From: Arthrobacter sp. PvP023
GTDB lineage: Bacteria; Actinomycetota; Actinomycetes; Actinomycetales; Micrococcaceae
Direction: 5' to 3'
Assembly (NCBI RefSeq): GCF_017832975.1
Contig: NZ_JAFIBI010000001.1
Coordinates: 3,224,001-3,288,000 of the forward strand
Length of the DNA: 64,000 nt
Part shown: in pieces, positions 1 through 7,950 of the stretch
How positions within the stretch are numbered: position 1 is the first letter of the stretch
How the letters are laid out: the number at the start of each line of letters is the position of its first letter
Notes under the pieces: generated by a model
Told to the model about the DNA's origin: nothing
The model's input: only the letters and a program-made list of their open reading frames with translations
Database searches by the model: none
Translations under genes and position numbers: made by a program

Positions 1-1576
1 CGGAGTCGGTCTCCCGGTATGCCGAGTTGGCCACGGTGATTGCCACCACCGCTCTTGCATCCGAGCCGCCGGGCTCTGCCTCGGCACGTGTCAGGGTGGT
101 GTCGAAGCCCGTCAGGACATGACCGGCATCCCTGAGCCTCCCGCTGATCCCGGCATCGGCAGCGGCCGCCGGGGAGTTGGCCAGATTGACCTCGTTCAGC
201 AGTTCGAATTGCCCTGAGCTCAACGCAGCCGACCGCAGCCCCGCCAGCCCCCGCGCGGCCTGTTCGGGCTGTTGCGATAGCGCCAACTGCCGGGCATCCG
301 CCGGAGCCGGGCCGGCGGCGGCCTCCGGCAGAACATCCGGCGCCGCTGGTGCCTGAACTGATTCGGGTGGCGCTGCCTGCTGCGGGGCCTGTGGAGGACC
401 GGCCAGGAACCATGCCGTGGCGATTCCCGAACACGCAAGCGCTGCAACCGCGGCACCGATCCACCGCCGGCTTCGCCCTGCGTGACGGCCCGGAGCGCGG
501 CCCTTTGGCCCGGGGAGACTGCCTGAGCTGCCCAGGCGCCGGCGCCACGTGCGCAGCTTCGCCGCACGGCGGGCACTGCGTGACGGCGGAACGTTGCGGC
601 GTGTCAGCAACCGGGGAAGCACGGTGGGGTGGACCGACCCGGAAAGGTCCACCGGGGCGGCGTCTGCGCTGCGGTAGACAGTGCCGGCGAACTCCAGGGC
701 TGTCGGCCGCTCCCGACGGTCCTCCTTCAAGCCCGCCTCCAATGCCGCGGCGAGGGCCGGCGGTACCCCCGGAACCAGCAGTGATAGCGGCGGACGGCTG
801 TGGCCGTGTTCGGGTGCCTTGCCGGTCAGGCAGTACCAGCCGATCGCCGCCGCCGAATAGACGTCCCGCTCGGGCTGCAGCCCCGCCCGCAGCGCATCGA
901 CGGGGGCGGGGTCCACGAAGCCTTCCGTGCCGGCCGGGACGCAATCCGCGGCGTCGCCCACCATGCGGGTAACGCCAAGGTCCGCCAGCAGGGGCTTGCC
1001 GTGGGCCGTGAACAGTATGTTGCCCGGCGCGACATCCGAGTGCATGAAACCCTTGCCGTGCAGGTACCCCAGCGCCTGCGCGAGGGGCGTCAGCACCGTG
1101 ACGGTTTGGCCCACGCTCAGCGGGCCCCGGCAGCTGACCAGCCGGGCCAGGGATCCCCCGGCTGCATAGTCCATGACCAGCCCCAGGCCGCCGTCCGCTG
1201 CACCTCGGAGCCTGACAACTTCGTGCGCCTTCACCAGATGGTCGTGATCGAGTGCGGAGAGAATCCGCAGCTCACGGCGCACGGCCTGTTCGGTGTCCGG
1301 GTCCCCCCTGCCGGGCGCTCCGGTGCCGGGCGCGGACCGTGCAAGGTGTTCCGGCGGTTCGAAGCATTTCACCGCAAACTCGCGGAGAGTCAGCTGTTCC
1401 CGGACAAGCCACACGCTCGCGCTTGCGCCGCGGCCAAGTTCCCGTTCAACCTCGTAGCCGGGAACCTCAGGGGCCGCGCCGGCAGGTCCCCCGCCGGCGG
1501 CGTCCGCGGATCCCAGTGCCGGAACCGGTGCCGGACCGTGCTCGCCTGAACCGCCGTCGTCGTCGAATTTCTCCAT
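1..1576 (-). CDS. Serine/threonine protein kinase, divergent catalytic loop, 3' end off the window
   Basis: The frame is open from an ATG at 1574-1576 to the left edge, giving the first 525 residues. Residues 41-72 hold a glycine-rich loop (GRGASAS) and the ATP-binding lysine K70 (FAVKCF). The catalytic loop is HSDVAPGN at 179-186 instead of HRDLKPxN: catalytic D181 and N186 are kept, but the Arg is Ser and the Lys is Ala. The metal-binding motif is DLG (199-201) rather than DFG. After the kinase domain come a basic stretch, one membrane helix at about 372-392, and an Ala/Pro-rich extracellular segment. It is therefore a membrane-anchored receptor-type kinase or partial pseudokinase. It is divergent from lipB, 113 bp away. 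The substrate is unknown; activity may be reduced. Confidence 0.85.
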   Translation of the reverse strand, partial: MEKFDDDGGSGEHGPAPVPALGSADAAGGGPAGAAPEVPGYEVERELGRGASASVWLVREQLTLREFAVKCFEPPEHLARSAPGTGAPGRGDPDTEQAVRRELRILSALDHDHLVKAHEVVRLRGAADGGLGLVMDYAAGGSLARLVSCRGPLSVGQTVTVLTPLAQALGYLHGKGFMHSDVAPGNILFTAHGKPLLADLGVTRMVGDAADCVPAGTEGFVDPAPVDALRAGLQPERDVYSAAAIGWYCLTGKAPEHGHSRPPLSLLVPGVPPALAAALEAGLKEDRRERPTALEFAGTVYRSADAAPVDLSGSVHPTVLPRLLTRRNVPPSRSARRAAKLRTWRRRLGSSGSLPGPKGRAPGRHAGRSRRWIGAAVAALACSGIATAWFLAGPPQAPQQAAPPESVQAPAAPDVLPEAAAGPAPADARQLALSQQPEQAARGLAGLRSAALSSGQFELLNEVNLANSPAAAADAGISGRLRDAGHVLTGFDTTLTRAEAEPGGSDARAVVAITVANSAYRETDS

Positions 1577-1689
1577 ACCCAAGGAATAGCGGAATCGGCG
1601 GAATTCCGCAGAAGTTATCCACAGGCCTCGAAGTGAGAGGTTAAGCACAGAACCCGGCTCCACGGCGGACGGGGTCTAAGCTGGATACC

Positions 1690-2358
1690 ATGACTCTTGA
1701 GTTTTCCACGCTGGGTCTTGCTCCGGATTTCGTTGATTACATGAAGGGCTGGGACATCCAGCGCGAACTCCATGACAAAGTCGTCGCAGCTGAGGCACCC
1801 AGTACAGTCCTCCTCCTCGAGCATGCCGCCGTATACACTGCCGGCAAGCTCACAGAAGACCACGAACGACCCTTCGACGGGACTCCCGTCGTAGCGGTGG
1901 ACCGCGGCGGCAAGCTGACCTGGCACGGGCCCGGCCAGCTGATCGCCTATCCGATCCTCAAGCTGAAGAACCGGTCCGGCATCCGTGACTACGTTGAACG
2001 GCTTGAAGCTGTCATGATCGCCGTCATGGCGGACTACGGCATCAATGCCGAGCGGATCAAGGGCCGTGCCGGCGTCTGGATCAAGGCCGACAGCAAGGGC
2101 CCGGACCGCAAGATAGCCGCGATCGGCATCCGGGTCCTGGACGGAGTCACAATGCATGGCATCGCCATCAACTGCAACAATGATCTGGCGCCCTATGCCC
2201 AGATCATTGCGTGCGGCATTACAGACGCCGGTGTCACCACAATGTCCGTTGAGGCCGGCAGGACCATTACGCCGGGCGACATTGCGGAGCGGGTAGTGGA
2301 AGAATTCCGTAAGCACGAAGAAGCACTCGTCTCAAGCCCCGAAGGAGCTCTACTGTGA
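1690..2358 (+). CDS. lipB: Lipoyl(octanoyl) transferase LipB
   Basis: LipB moves octanoate from octanoyl-ACP to the lipoyl domains of 2-oxoacid dehydrogenases and the glycine cleavage H protein, the first step of endogenous lipoate synthesis in the cytoplasm. The 222-residue length is usual. Family hallmarks are visible: the [12 protein letters not shown] stretch, the KIAAIGIRV lysine motif, and MHGIAINCN followed by IIACGI, which carries the acyl-thioester cysteine. The stop overlaps the GTG of lipA by 4 nt (GTGA), so the two are probably translationally coupled. No Shine-Dalgarno precedes the ATG, but a TAAGCT hexamer ends 8 bases upstream, which suggests a leaderless transcript. Confidence 0.97.
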   Translation: MTLEFSTLGLAPDFVDYMKGWDIQRELHDKVVAAEAPSTVLLLEHAAVYTAGKLTEDHERPFDGTPVVAVDRGGKLTWHGPGQLIAYPILKLKNRSGIRDYVERLEAVMIAVMADYGINAERIKGRAGVWIKADSKGPDRKIAAIGIRVLDGVTMHGIAINCNNDLAPYAQIIACGITDAGVTTMSVEAGRTITPGDIAERVVEEFRKHEEALVSSPEGALL

Positions 2359-3362
2359 CACTGGCACCAGAAGGCCGGAAGATGCTGCGTATTGAGCAGC
2401 GCAATGCGGCTACTCCGGTGGAGCGTAAGCCGGAGTGGATCAAAGCCAAGGTCCAGATGGGCCCGGAGTTCGTCCAGCTCAAGAACCTGGTGAAGAAGGA
2501 AGGCCTGCACACCGTCTGTGAAGAAGCAGGCTGCCCGAACATCTTCGAGTGCTGGGAAGACAAGGAAGCCACCTTCCTGATCGGCGGCTCCGAGTGCACC
2601 CGGCGCTGTGATTTCTGCCAGATCGATACCGGCAAGCCCTCCCCGGTGGACATGTTCGAACCCACCAAGGTGGCCCGCTCGGTCCAGGCCATGCAGCTGC
2701 GCTACGCCACCGTGACCGGCGTGGCCCGGGACGACCTCGCCGACGAGGGCGTCTGGCTCTACGCCGAAACAGTCCGGAAGATCCACGAACTGAACCCGGG
2801 CACCGGCGTCGAACTCCTGATCCCGGACTTCTCCGGCAAACCCGAACACATCGCAGCGATCTGCGACTCCAAGCCCGAGGTCTTCGCGCACAACGTCGAA
2901 ACCGTGCCGCGGATCTTCAAGCGCATCCGCCCCGCCTTCCGGTACGAGCGGTCCCTGGACGTCATTACGCAGGGCCGGAACCTGGGCATGGTCACCAAGT
3001 CCAACCTGATCCTGGGCATGGGCGAGACCCGCGAGGAAATCTCCGAAGCCCTCCGGGACCTGCACGACGCCGGGTGCGACCTGATCACCATCACCCAGTA
3101 CCTGCGTCCGAGCGAGCGGCACCTGCCGGTGGACCGCTGGGTCAAGCCGCAGGAATTCGTCGACCTCGCCACCGAGGCCGAGGAAATCGGCTTCCTCGGC
3201 GTCATGTCCGGGCCCCTGGTCCGTTCCTCCTACCGTGCCGGCCGCCTGTGGGCCACCGCGATGCGCAAGAAGGGCTGGGAAATCCCGGCCGAACTCGCGC
3301 ACATCGAGTCCTCCGGCAGCACCCGCCAGGAAGCCAGCTCCCTCATCGCAGCACACCACTAG
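2355..3362 (+). CDS. lipA: Lipoyl synthase LipA (radical SAM)
   Basis: LipA inserts two sulfurs into octanoyl-protein to make lipoyl cofactors. The 335-residue protein shows both iron-sulfur clusters: the auxiliary cluster cysteines in [12 protein letters not shown], and the radical SAM motif CTRRCDFCQ. The C-terminal RSSY motif that supplies a serine ligand to the auxiliary cluster is present as VRSSYRAG. It starts with GTG overlapping the lipB stop; the alternative of a downstream ATG (KMLRIEQ) is less likely because GGAGCT sits properly before the GTG. A perfect hairpin follows the stop. Confidence 0.98.
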   Translation: MTLAPEGRKMLRIEQRNAATPVERKPEWIKAKVQMGPEFVQLKNLVKKEGLHTVCEEAGCPNIFECWEDKEATFLIGGSECTRRCDFCQIDTGKPSPVDMFEPTKVARSVQAMQLRYATVTGVARDDLADEGVWLYAETVRKIHELNPGTGVELLIPDFSGKPEHIAAICDSKPEVFAHNVETVPRIFKRIRPAFRYERSLDVITQGRNLGMVTKSNLILGMGETREEISEALRDLHDAGCDLITITQYLRPSERHLPVDRWVKPQEFVDLATEAEEIGFLGVMSGPLVRSSYRAGRLWATAMRKKGWEIPAELAHIESSGSTRQEASSLIAAHH

Positions 3363-3375
3363 GAGCTTTCGTAAC

Positions 3376-3432
3376 ATTTATGCCTGAGGGCCGGCACCGG
3401 AGTACTTCGGCGTCCGGCCCTCAGGCATAAAT
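3376..3432 (+). terminator. Perfect 19-bp hairpin after lipA
   Basis: The arms 3376-3394 and 3414-3432 are perfect inverted repeats around a 19-nt loop. The outer pairs are A/T and the core is G/C, as in an intrinsic terminator. It ends only 19 bp before the ATG of the next gene, so it separates the lipBA transcript from the DUF4191 gene, whose promoter must lie on or just after the right arm. Confidence 0.75.
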
Positions 3433-3451
3433 CACGTAGAATTAAGGCACT

Positions 3452-4216
3452 ATGGCGAATTCCCCTGATTCCAGCAAACCGACTCCGGCAGCCTCCGACG
3501 CTCCGAAGCGTGGCCTCTTCTCTCGCAAGCCGAAGGAAGCCAAGGTCAAGAAGCCCAGCAGGCTGAAGCAGATCAACGAAGTCTTCCAGATGACGCGCCG
3601 CCACGACCCCATGGTGGTCTGGATGATGCTGCTCGCCTTCCTCGGAGTCGTAGCCGTCAGCTTCCTGGTGGGCTTCCTCCTCGAAAACTGGATCACGGGC
3701 CTGATCATCGGCATCCCGCTTGGGCTGCTTGCCGCCACCCTCATCCTCTCGCGCCGCGCTGAACGGGCCGCTTTTGCCCAGATCGAAAACCAGCCGGGCG
3801 CTTCCGGCGCCGCACTGGGCACGCTGAAGCGCGGATGGATCACCGAGGACCAGCCGGTTGCGGTCAACCCTCGCACCCAGGACGCCGTCTTCCGTGCCAT
3901 CGGCCGCCCTGGCGTCGTGCTGGTCAGTGAAGGGCCCACCCACCGGGTCCGCCCCCTCGTCGACGCCGAACGCAAGCGGCTGGCACGCATCCTGCCCAAC
4001 GTCACCGTCCACGTGATCGAGAGCGGCCGCGGCGAGGGCCAGGTGCCCATCAGCCAGGTCGCCAAGAAGATGAACAAGCTGGACAAGGAACTGACCAAAC
4101 TCGAGGTCAACGCGGTTTCGAAGCGCATTTCCTCGCTGGGAAACCGCCTCCCCATCCCCAAGGGAATCGACCCCTACAAAGCCCGGCCGGACCGCAAAGC
4201 AGCCCGCGGCCGTTAG
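3452..4216 (+). CDS. DUF4191-family membrane protein
   Basis: A 254-residue protein of a family found next to lipA in many actinobacteria; its function is not established. The N-terminus is short and basic (residues 1-45). Two membrane helices follow at about 51-72 and 76-97 (VVWMMLLAFLGVVAVSFLVG and then GLIIGIPLGLLAATLIL). The rest is a soluble cytoplasmic-looking domain with GAALGTLKRGW and RPGVVLVSEGP, ending in a basic tail. A TAGAAT hexamer at 3437-3442 lies 9 nt before the ATG, with only a weak AAGG as ribosome site, so transcription may start nearly at the start codon. Confidence 0.85.
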   Translation: MANSPDSSKPTPAASDAPKRGLFSRKPKEAKVKKPSRLKQINEVFQMTRRHDPMVVWMMLLAFLGVVAVSFLVGFLLENWITGLIIGIPLGLLAATLILSRRAERAAFAQIENQPGASGAALGTLKRGWITEDQPVAVNPRTQDAVFRAIGRPGVVLVSEGPTHRVRPLVDAERKRLARILPNVTVHVIESGRGEGQVPISQVAKKMNKLDKELTKLEVNAVSKRISSLGNRLPIPKGIDPYKARPDRKAARGR

Positions 4217-4226
4217 CAGCACAGGC

Positions 4227-4268
4227 AACGCCCCGGAAACCGGCCATCTGGCTGGCAACCGGGGCGTT
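4227..4268 (+). terminator. Hairpin after the DUF4191 gene
   Basis: The 10-bp arms 4227-4236 and 4259-4268 are perfectly complementary and enclose a second small stem (CCGGCC/GGCTGG). A TTGCTTT stretch follows. It lies directly after the DUF4191 stop and before the next gene on the same strand. Confidence 0.65.
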
Positions 4269-4324
4269 TGCTTTGGGCCATGTGCCGGCCACGCCAAAAT
4301 GTCGTCAAAAGAAACCGGAGCACC

Positions 4325-4687
4325 GTGAAACTCCCCTCGAAATCCACCGTCATCCGGGTCTTCCGGGCCCTCGCCGTAGCAGAAGCCTTCAGCTGGGCGG
4401 CACTCCTCACCGGAATGTACTTCAAGTGGGTGGCCCGGACCACGGAGCTTGGCGTGGAAATTGCCGGACCGATACACGGCGCCCTCTTCGTCGCCTACGG
4501 CGTAGCGGCGCTGGCCCTGTGGCGGCTGCAACGGTGGCCCTTTCCCGTTGCCTTCTTCGCCGGGGTCTCTGCGGTGTTTCCCTTTGCCACGCTCCTGTTC
4601 GAGCGCTGGGCAGGCAAGCGGGGCTACCTGACGGCACCGGGCACCGACCGGCGCGCAGCCAGGGAACACGAAACCGCCGGCCTCTGA
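4325..4687 (+). CDS. DUF3817-type small membrane protein
   Basis: The chosen start is the GTG at 4325, preceded by GGAG; the frame is open further upstream only through the terminator hairpin, so an earlier start is unlikely. The product has 120 residues and three predicted membrane helices: RALAVAEAFSWAALLTGMYF, IHGALFVAYGVAALAL, and FPVAFFAGVSAVFPFATLLF. The HG within the second helix and the ERW near the C-terminus fit the DUF3817 (YdzA-like) integral membrane family. No biochemical role is known. It stands alone between a terminator and a convergent gene. Confidence 0.75.
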   Translation: MKLPSKSTVIRVFRALAVAEAFSWAALLTGMYFKWVARTTELGVEIAGPIHGALFVAYGVAALALWRLQRWPFPVAFFAGVSAVFPFATLLFERWAGKRGYLTAPGTDRRAAREHETAGL

Positions 4688-4768
4688 GCCAATCCCGGCG
4701 TCCGAGCCAAGCCCGCCGGGGCGTCCATCGCCCGGGCGGCGGGTCCGCCCGCGCTGACGCCGGGCCTG

Positions 4769-5206
4769 CTACATGCGCACCAGGATGGTATTCATCGCTT
4801 TATCGTGCAGGCCGCGGTGATCCGGATCGAAAATGACCGCCGGGATCACCAGGCACAGCAGCAAGGTGCGGACCAGCGCGGCCAACGGCCCAGCCGGAGC
4901 ACCACACAGGCGCACCACATGAATGCCCAGTAACCGGTGGCCGATGCTGTAGCCAAGAGTGCCGATCAGTAGGATCTGTTCCGCCGCAAAAACCGCCAGC
5001 GTTGCCCACGGGTCCCCGCCGAACGCGTAATTGCTGATCACGAGCGCCAGTCCCCAGTCAATGCAGATGGCCAGGATCCTACGACCGGCACGTGCGATGG
5101 AACCCCGGCCCGCCTCGGGCAGGCCAAGGCGCTCCCCAGGATATTTCGAAATGCCGGAGGTGTCCGGCCCGCTCAACCAGGAGCCTATGTCTCTGCGATC
5201 AACCAC
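4769..5206 (-). CDS. RDD-family membrane protein
   Basis: A 145-residue protein with the RDD signature at the start of the first helix (RAGRRILAICIDWGLALV, R..D) and further helices at about 67-90 and 100-130, then HDKAMNTILVRM typical of RDD C-termini. RDD proteins are small integral membrane proteins; some act as Na+/H+ antiporters, but most have no known role. It starts with GTG and is divergent from glnA, an arrangement I recall from other actinobacteria, so a shared regulatory region is plausible. Confidence 0.8.
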   Translation of the reverse strand: MVDRRDIGSWLSGPDTSGISKYPGERLGLPEAGRGSIARAGRRILAICIDWGLALVISNYAFGGDPWATLAVFAAEQILLIGTLGYSIGHRLLGIHVVRLCGAPAGPLAALVRTLLLCLVIPAVIFDPDHRGLHDKAMNTILVRM

Positions 5207-5519
5207 AGATCAAGCCTATCGGGTGCACGGCGCCCGCGGTTCATCGGATCTCTCACCGGAACTCCCGTGAACGTTCGGGAGAAGTTCACTCTATGGATGC
5301 GGATGGACCACAGTGTGGACACCGTATAGCGTTTACATATCAGGCGGTTCTGTAACCTGCCGGAAACATAGCGGACATGGCCGGGAAATCCCGTGTCCCT
5401 AGGGTGGTAACAGTTGCTAGCGAGCTAGGAGCGGGGACACTTTTGTGTTTTCGCGCCGTCGGATTGCGCTGGACCACATGGCTTTCCAGCCAGTTATTAC
5501 TTATGCGTAAGGAGCATAG
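5207..5519. other. Divergent control region between the RDD gene and glnA
   Basis: This 313-bp gap has no convincing gene. It carries a GlnR-type half-site at 5352-5367, a second GTAAC at 5407-5411, and AAGGAG as ribosome site 6 nt before the glnA ATG. A GCTGGA/TCCAGC inverted repeat lies in the presumed glnA leader at about 5470-5492. No strong sigma70 promoter could be fixed by eye. Confidence 0.6.
5352..5367 (+). promoter_or_regulatory. Candidate GlnR box upstream of glnA
   Basis: The sequence reads GTAAC, six bases, then GAAAC, which matches one unit of the actinobacterial GlnR consensus gTnAC-n6-GaAAc. It lies about 150 bp before the glnA start. Streptomyces-type sites usually have two such units; the second unit here is not well conserved, so this is a partial match. 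Confidence 0.45.
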
Positions 5520-6944
5520 ATGTTTAAGACTGCGGACGAGGTCCTCAAGTTCATCAAGGACGAAGATATTAAGTTTGTCGATATCCGCTTCACCGACCTT
5601 CCTGGCGTGCAGCAGCACTTCAACGTGCCGGCTAAGAGCGTTGATGCAGACTTCTTCATCAATGGCCAGCTCTTCGACGGTTCGTCCATCCGCGGCTTCC
5701 AGGGCATCGCCGAGTCCGACATGCAGCTCATCCCGGACGTCACCACGGCGTTCCTGGACACGTTCCGCATGGAGAAGACGCTCGCTTTGAACTTCTCCAT
5801 CGTGAACCCCCGCACCGGTGACCCTTACCACCGCGACCCCCGCGGCGTGGCAGAGAAGGCTGAGGCCTACCTCGCGTCCACCGGCATCGCCGACACCGCG
5901 TTCTTCGCGCCTGAAGCCGAGTTCTTCGTCTTCGACAACGTCCAGTACCAGTCCTCGCCGCAGGGCAGCTTCTACAAGATCGACTCCGAAGAAGCGCACT
6001 GGAACACCGGCCGCGAAGAAGAAGGCGGAAACCTGGGCTACAAGACCCCCGTCAAGGGCGGTTACTTCCCGGTCTCCCCCACCGACAAGCAGGCTGACCT
6101 GCGCGACGCCATGTGTGTTGCGCTGGACGAAGCCGGCCTTGAGGTCGAGCGCAGCCACCACGAAGTCGGCTCCGCCGGCCAGGCTGAGATCAACTACAAG
6201 TTCACCACGCTGACCCACGCGGCGGATGACCTGCAGAAGTTCAAGTACGTCATCAAGAACACCGCCGACGCCTGGGGCAAGTCGGTCACCTTCATGCCGA
6301 AGCCCGTCTTCGGTGACAACGGCTCGGGCATGCACTGCCACCAGTCGCTGTGGAACGGTGGCGAGCCTCTGTTCTACGACGAAAAGGGCTACGCCGGTCT
6401 CTCCGACATGGCACGCTGGTACATCGGCGGCCTGCTGAAGCACTCCTCCGCCGTCCTCGCCTTCACCAACCCGACGGTCAACTCGTACCGCCGCCTGGTC
6501 AAGGGCTTCGAAGCCCCGGTCAACATGGTTTACTCGCAGGGCAACCGCTCCGCCGGTATCCGCATCCCGATCACGGGCTCCAACCCGAAGGCCAAGCGCA
6601 TCGAGTTCCGCGCTCCGGACCCCTCGTCCAACCCGTACCTGGCGTTCGCTGCCCAGCTGATGGCCGGCATTGACGGTATCCGCAACCGCATCGAACCGCC
6701 GGCTCCCATCGACAAGGACCTCTACGAGCTCCCCGCCGAAGAAGCCAAGGACATCCCCAAGGCTCCGGGCACCCTCGAGGAAGCCCTGGAAGCCCTGGCC
6801 GAGGACAACGAGTTCCTCCAGGCCGGCGGCGTGTTCACCCAGGACCTGATCGACACCTGGATCGAATACAAGTACGAGAACGAGATCCGTCCGCTCTCCC
6901 TGCGCCCGAACCCGTACGAGTTTGAGCTCTACTACGGCGTCTAG
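5520..6944 (+). CDS. glnA: Type I glutamine synthetase GlnA
   Basis: Makes glutamine from glutamate, ammonia and ATP in the cytoplasm as a dodecamer. The 474-residue length is that of GSI-beta enzymes. Visible motifs are the DGSSIRGF beta-grasp stretch, EAEFF, the ATP-binding [16 protein letters not shown], the NRSAGIRIP active-site loop, and REF-type [14 protein letters not shown]. The adenylylation site is present: Y402 in DLYELPAEE. This fits control by GlnE, encoded about 4 kb away. A good AAGGAG ribosome site precedes the ATG and a strong terminator follows. Confidence 0.98.
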   Translation: MFKTADEVLKFIKDEDIKFVDIRFTDLPGVQQHFNVPAKSVDADFFINGQLFDGSSIRGFQGIAESDMQLIPDVTTAFLDTFRMEKTLALNFSIVNPRTGDPYHRDPRGVAEKAEAYLASTGIADTAFFAPEAEFFVFDNVQYQSSPQGSFYKIDSEEAHWNTGREEEGGNLGYKTPVKGGYFPVSPTDKQADLRDAMCVALDEAGLEVERSHHEVGSAGQAEINYKFTTLTHAADDLQKFKYVIKNTADAWGKSVTFMPKPVFGDNGSGMHCHQSLWNGGEPLFYDEKGYAGLSDMARWYIGGLLKHSSAVLAFTNPTVNSYRRLVKGFEAPVNMVYSQGNRSAGIRIPITGSNPKAKRIEFRAPDPSSNPYLAFAAQLMAGIDGIRNRIEPPAPIDKDLYELPAEEAKDIPKAPGTLEEALEALAEDNEFLQAGGVFTQDLIDTWIEYKYENEIRPLSLRPNPYEFELYYGV

Positions 6945-6978
6945 TCGACACCGGCTTTCCGCCAGCGGATAGCACGAC

Positions 6979-7018
6979 GACGGCCCCCACCTTTTGGTGG
7001 GGGCCGTCTTCCTTTTAA
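6979..7018 (+). terminator. Intrinsic terminator of glnA
   Basis: A 13-bp perfect G/C-rich stem (6979-6991 with 6996-7008) closes a TTTT tetraloop and is followed by CTTCCTTTTAA. It begins about 35 bp after the glnA stop. Confidence 0.9.
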
Positions 7019-7058
7019 CACGCCGGCCGCTAAGGCGTTGCCGGCTTCGAACACCGGT

Positions 7059-7259
7059 TCAGCGCTTGCCGTACTTCTTATGGACAGCCTGCTTGGTGAC
7101 GCCGAGGCACACGGCGATAGCCTCCCAGGAAAGCCCTGCCTGACGGGCGCGGAGCACAGCTTCCGTTTCGGTGCGCGCCAGCTCCTTGTGGAGCTCCGCG
7201 ACGGTGTACAACGCCTCCGCCGGACCCTTGCCATCCATTGAACCGATTAGCGTCTTCAT
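7059..7259 (-). CDS. Small helix-turn-helix DNA-binding protein
   Basis: A 66-residue protein. Its C-terminal half is a helix-turn-helix: RARQAGLSWEAIAVCLGVTK then QAVHKKYGK, typical of small actinobacterial regulators with a GVTKQAVHK recognition helix. The N-terminal half (AEALYTVAELHKELARTETEA) is a single amphipathic helix that may dimerise. AAGGAGGT sits 6 bases before the ATG. Two near-identical 16-bp palindromes cover the promoter, so it very probably represses or otherwise controls itself. It lies downstream of the acetyltransferase gene on the same strand; other targets are unknown. Confidence 0.8.
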   Translation of the reverse strand: MKTLIGSMDGKGPAEALYTVAELHKELARTETEAVLRARQAGLSWEAIAVCLGVTKQAVHKKYGKR

Positions 7260-7273
7260 GGCCCACCTCCTTC

Positions 7274-7289
7274 GTCAACCTTAGTTGAC
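7274..7289 (-). promoter_or_regulatory. Operator 1 of the small HTH gene
   Basis: On the minus strand this reads GTCAACTAAGGTTGAC, a palindrome that extends to a perfect 10-bp inverted repeat (CTTCGTCAAC/GTTGACGAAG). It covers the likely -10 hexamer TAAGGT and abuts the ribosome site. Confidence 0.65.
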
Positions 7290-7306
7290 GAAGAGTCGGG
7301 CGTCAA
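7278..7306 (-). promoter_or_regulatory. Sigma70-type promoter of the small HTH gene
   Basis: TTGACG (7301-7306) and TAAGGT (7278-7283) on the minus strand are 17 bp apart. The transcript would start near 7271, leaving a leader of only about 12 nt that begins with the ribosome site. Each hexamer lies inside one of the two palindromic operators. Confidence 0.6.
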
Positions 7307-7317
7307 TCAAAGTTGAC
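7302..7317 (-). promoter_or_regulatory. Operator 2 of the small HTH gene
   Basis: On the minus strand this reads GTCAACTTTGATTGAC, differing from operator 1 at only three central positions. It overlaps the likely -35 hexamer. The centres of the two copies are 28 bp apart. Confidence 0.65.
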
Positions 7318-7340
7318 AAGAGGGGGAAGCCGGCGGCGAC

Positions 7341-7856
7341 TCAGAAGGCCCGGTACATGGTCCGCTGCGGCCCGGCGTTGCCGCCAAGGTACTGCCCGCG
7401 GTCCTCGAAACCGGCTTTGCGGTAAGCCGCCTGGCCGGCGGGATTGCGTTCGTTCACGGAAAGGACGACGCCGGCCTCTCCCCCGCCCAGCCGGGCTGTC
7501 AGTTTAGCGGCCTCCCGGACCGCTGCAGAGGCGGCAAGGGTGCCCAGTCCCTGGCCTTGGCGGCGGCGGTCGATGAGGAATCCGCGCAGCAGCCACACTG
7601 ACTCGTCATCGGCCCAGCCGGCGAGCGATGCCGCGCCGCGCTGCAGCGTCAGCACACCAACTGCCGTACCGCCGGAGTCCACCACATAGGGAACGCGCGA
7701 ATCCTCTTCCAGTGCCACGAGCATCATGCGCAGCGGATCGCCAGCGAAGTCCTGCTGCTCGGCGGCGAGCTCCAGTTCCGCGATTTCGCCGAGCTTGATT
7801 GCCCTTGCGTCGTCGTCGAGGTTTTTCAGGGCGATGAGCCACACGTCTTCAGGCAT
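7341..7856 (-). CDS. GNAT-family N-acetyltransferase
   Basis: A 171-residue protein with the GNAT fold in order: an N-terminal helical part, VPYVVDSGGTAVGVLTL in the central sheet, the acetyl-CoA pyrophosphate loop RRQGQGLGTLAASAAV (motif A, R/Q-x-x-G-x-G), and the C-terminal NERNPAGQAAYRKAGFEDRGQYL (motif B). Its acceptor substrate cannot be told from sequence. It lies 81 bp upstream of the HTH gene on the same strand, but the HTH gene has its own promoter. Confidence 0.85.
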   Translation of the reverse strand: MPEDVWLIALKNLDDDARAIKLGEIAELELAAEQQDFAGDPLRMMLVALEEDSRVPYVVDSGGTAVGVLTLQRGAASLAGWADDESVWLLRGFLIDRRRQGQGLGTLAASAAVREAAKLTARLGGGEAGVVLSVNERNPAGQAAYRKAGFEDRGQYLGGNAGPQRTMYRAF

Positions 7857-7950
7857 GCAAGAAGCGTACCCAACCCGCCCGCGGTAACCGCCCCGGTCCC
7901 GGCCAGACGCGCCGCCAGCCGGAAGCGACGGTCGGGTCAGGAGTCAGGGG

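Noticed and set aside
1615..1623. TTATCCACA, a perfect DnaA box between the kinase and lipB genes
   Set aside because: It is single, with no clustered boxes, A/T-rich unwinding region or dnaA/dnaN genes nearby; one 9-mer in 64 kb is expected by chance.
4107..4443. Minus-strand frames across the DUF4191 3' end and its terminator
   Set aside because: They cross a hairpin terminator and a real gene, with no ribosome site or domain.
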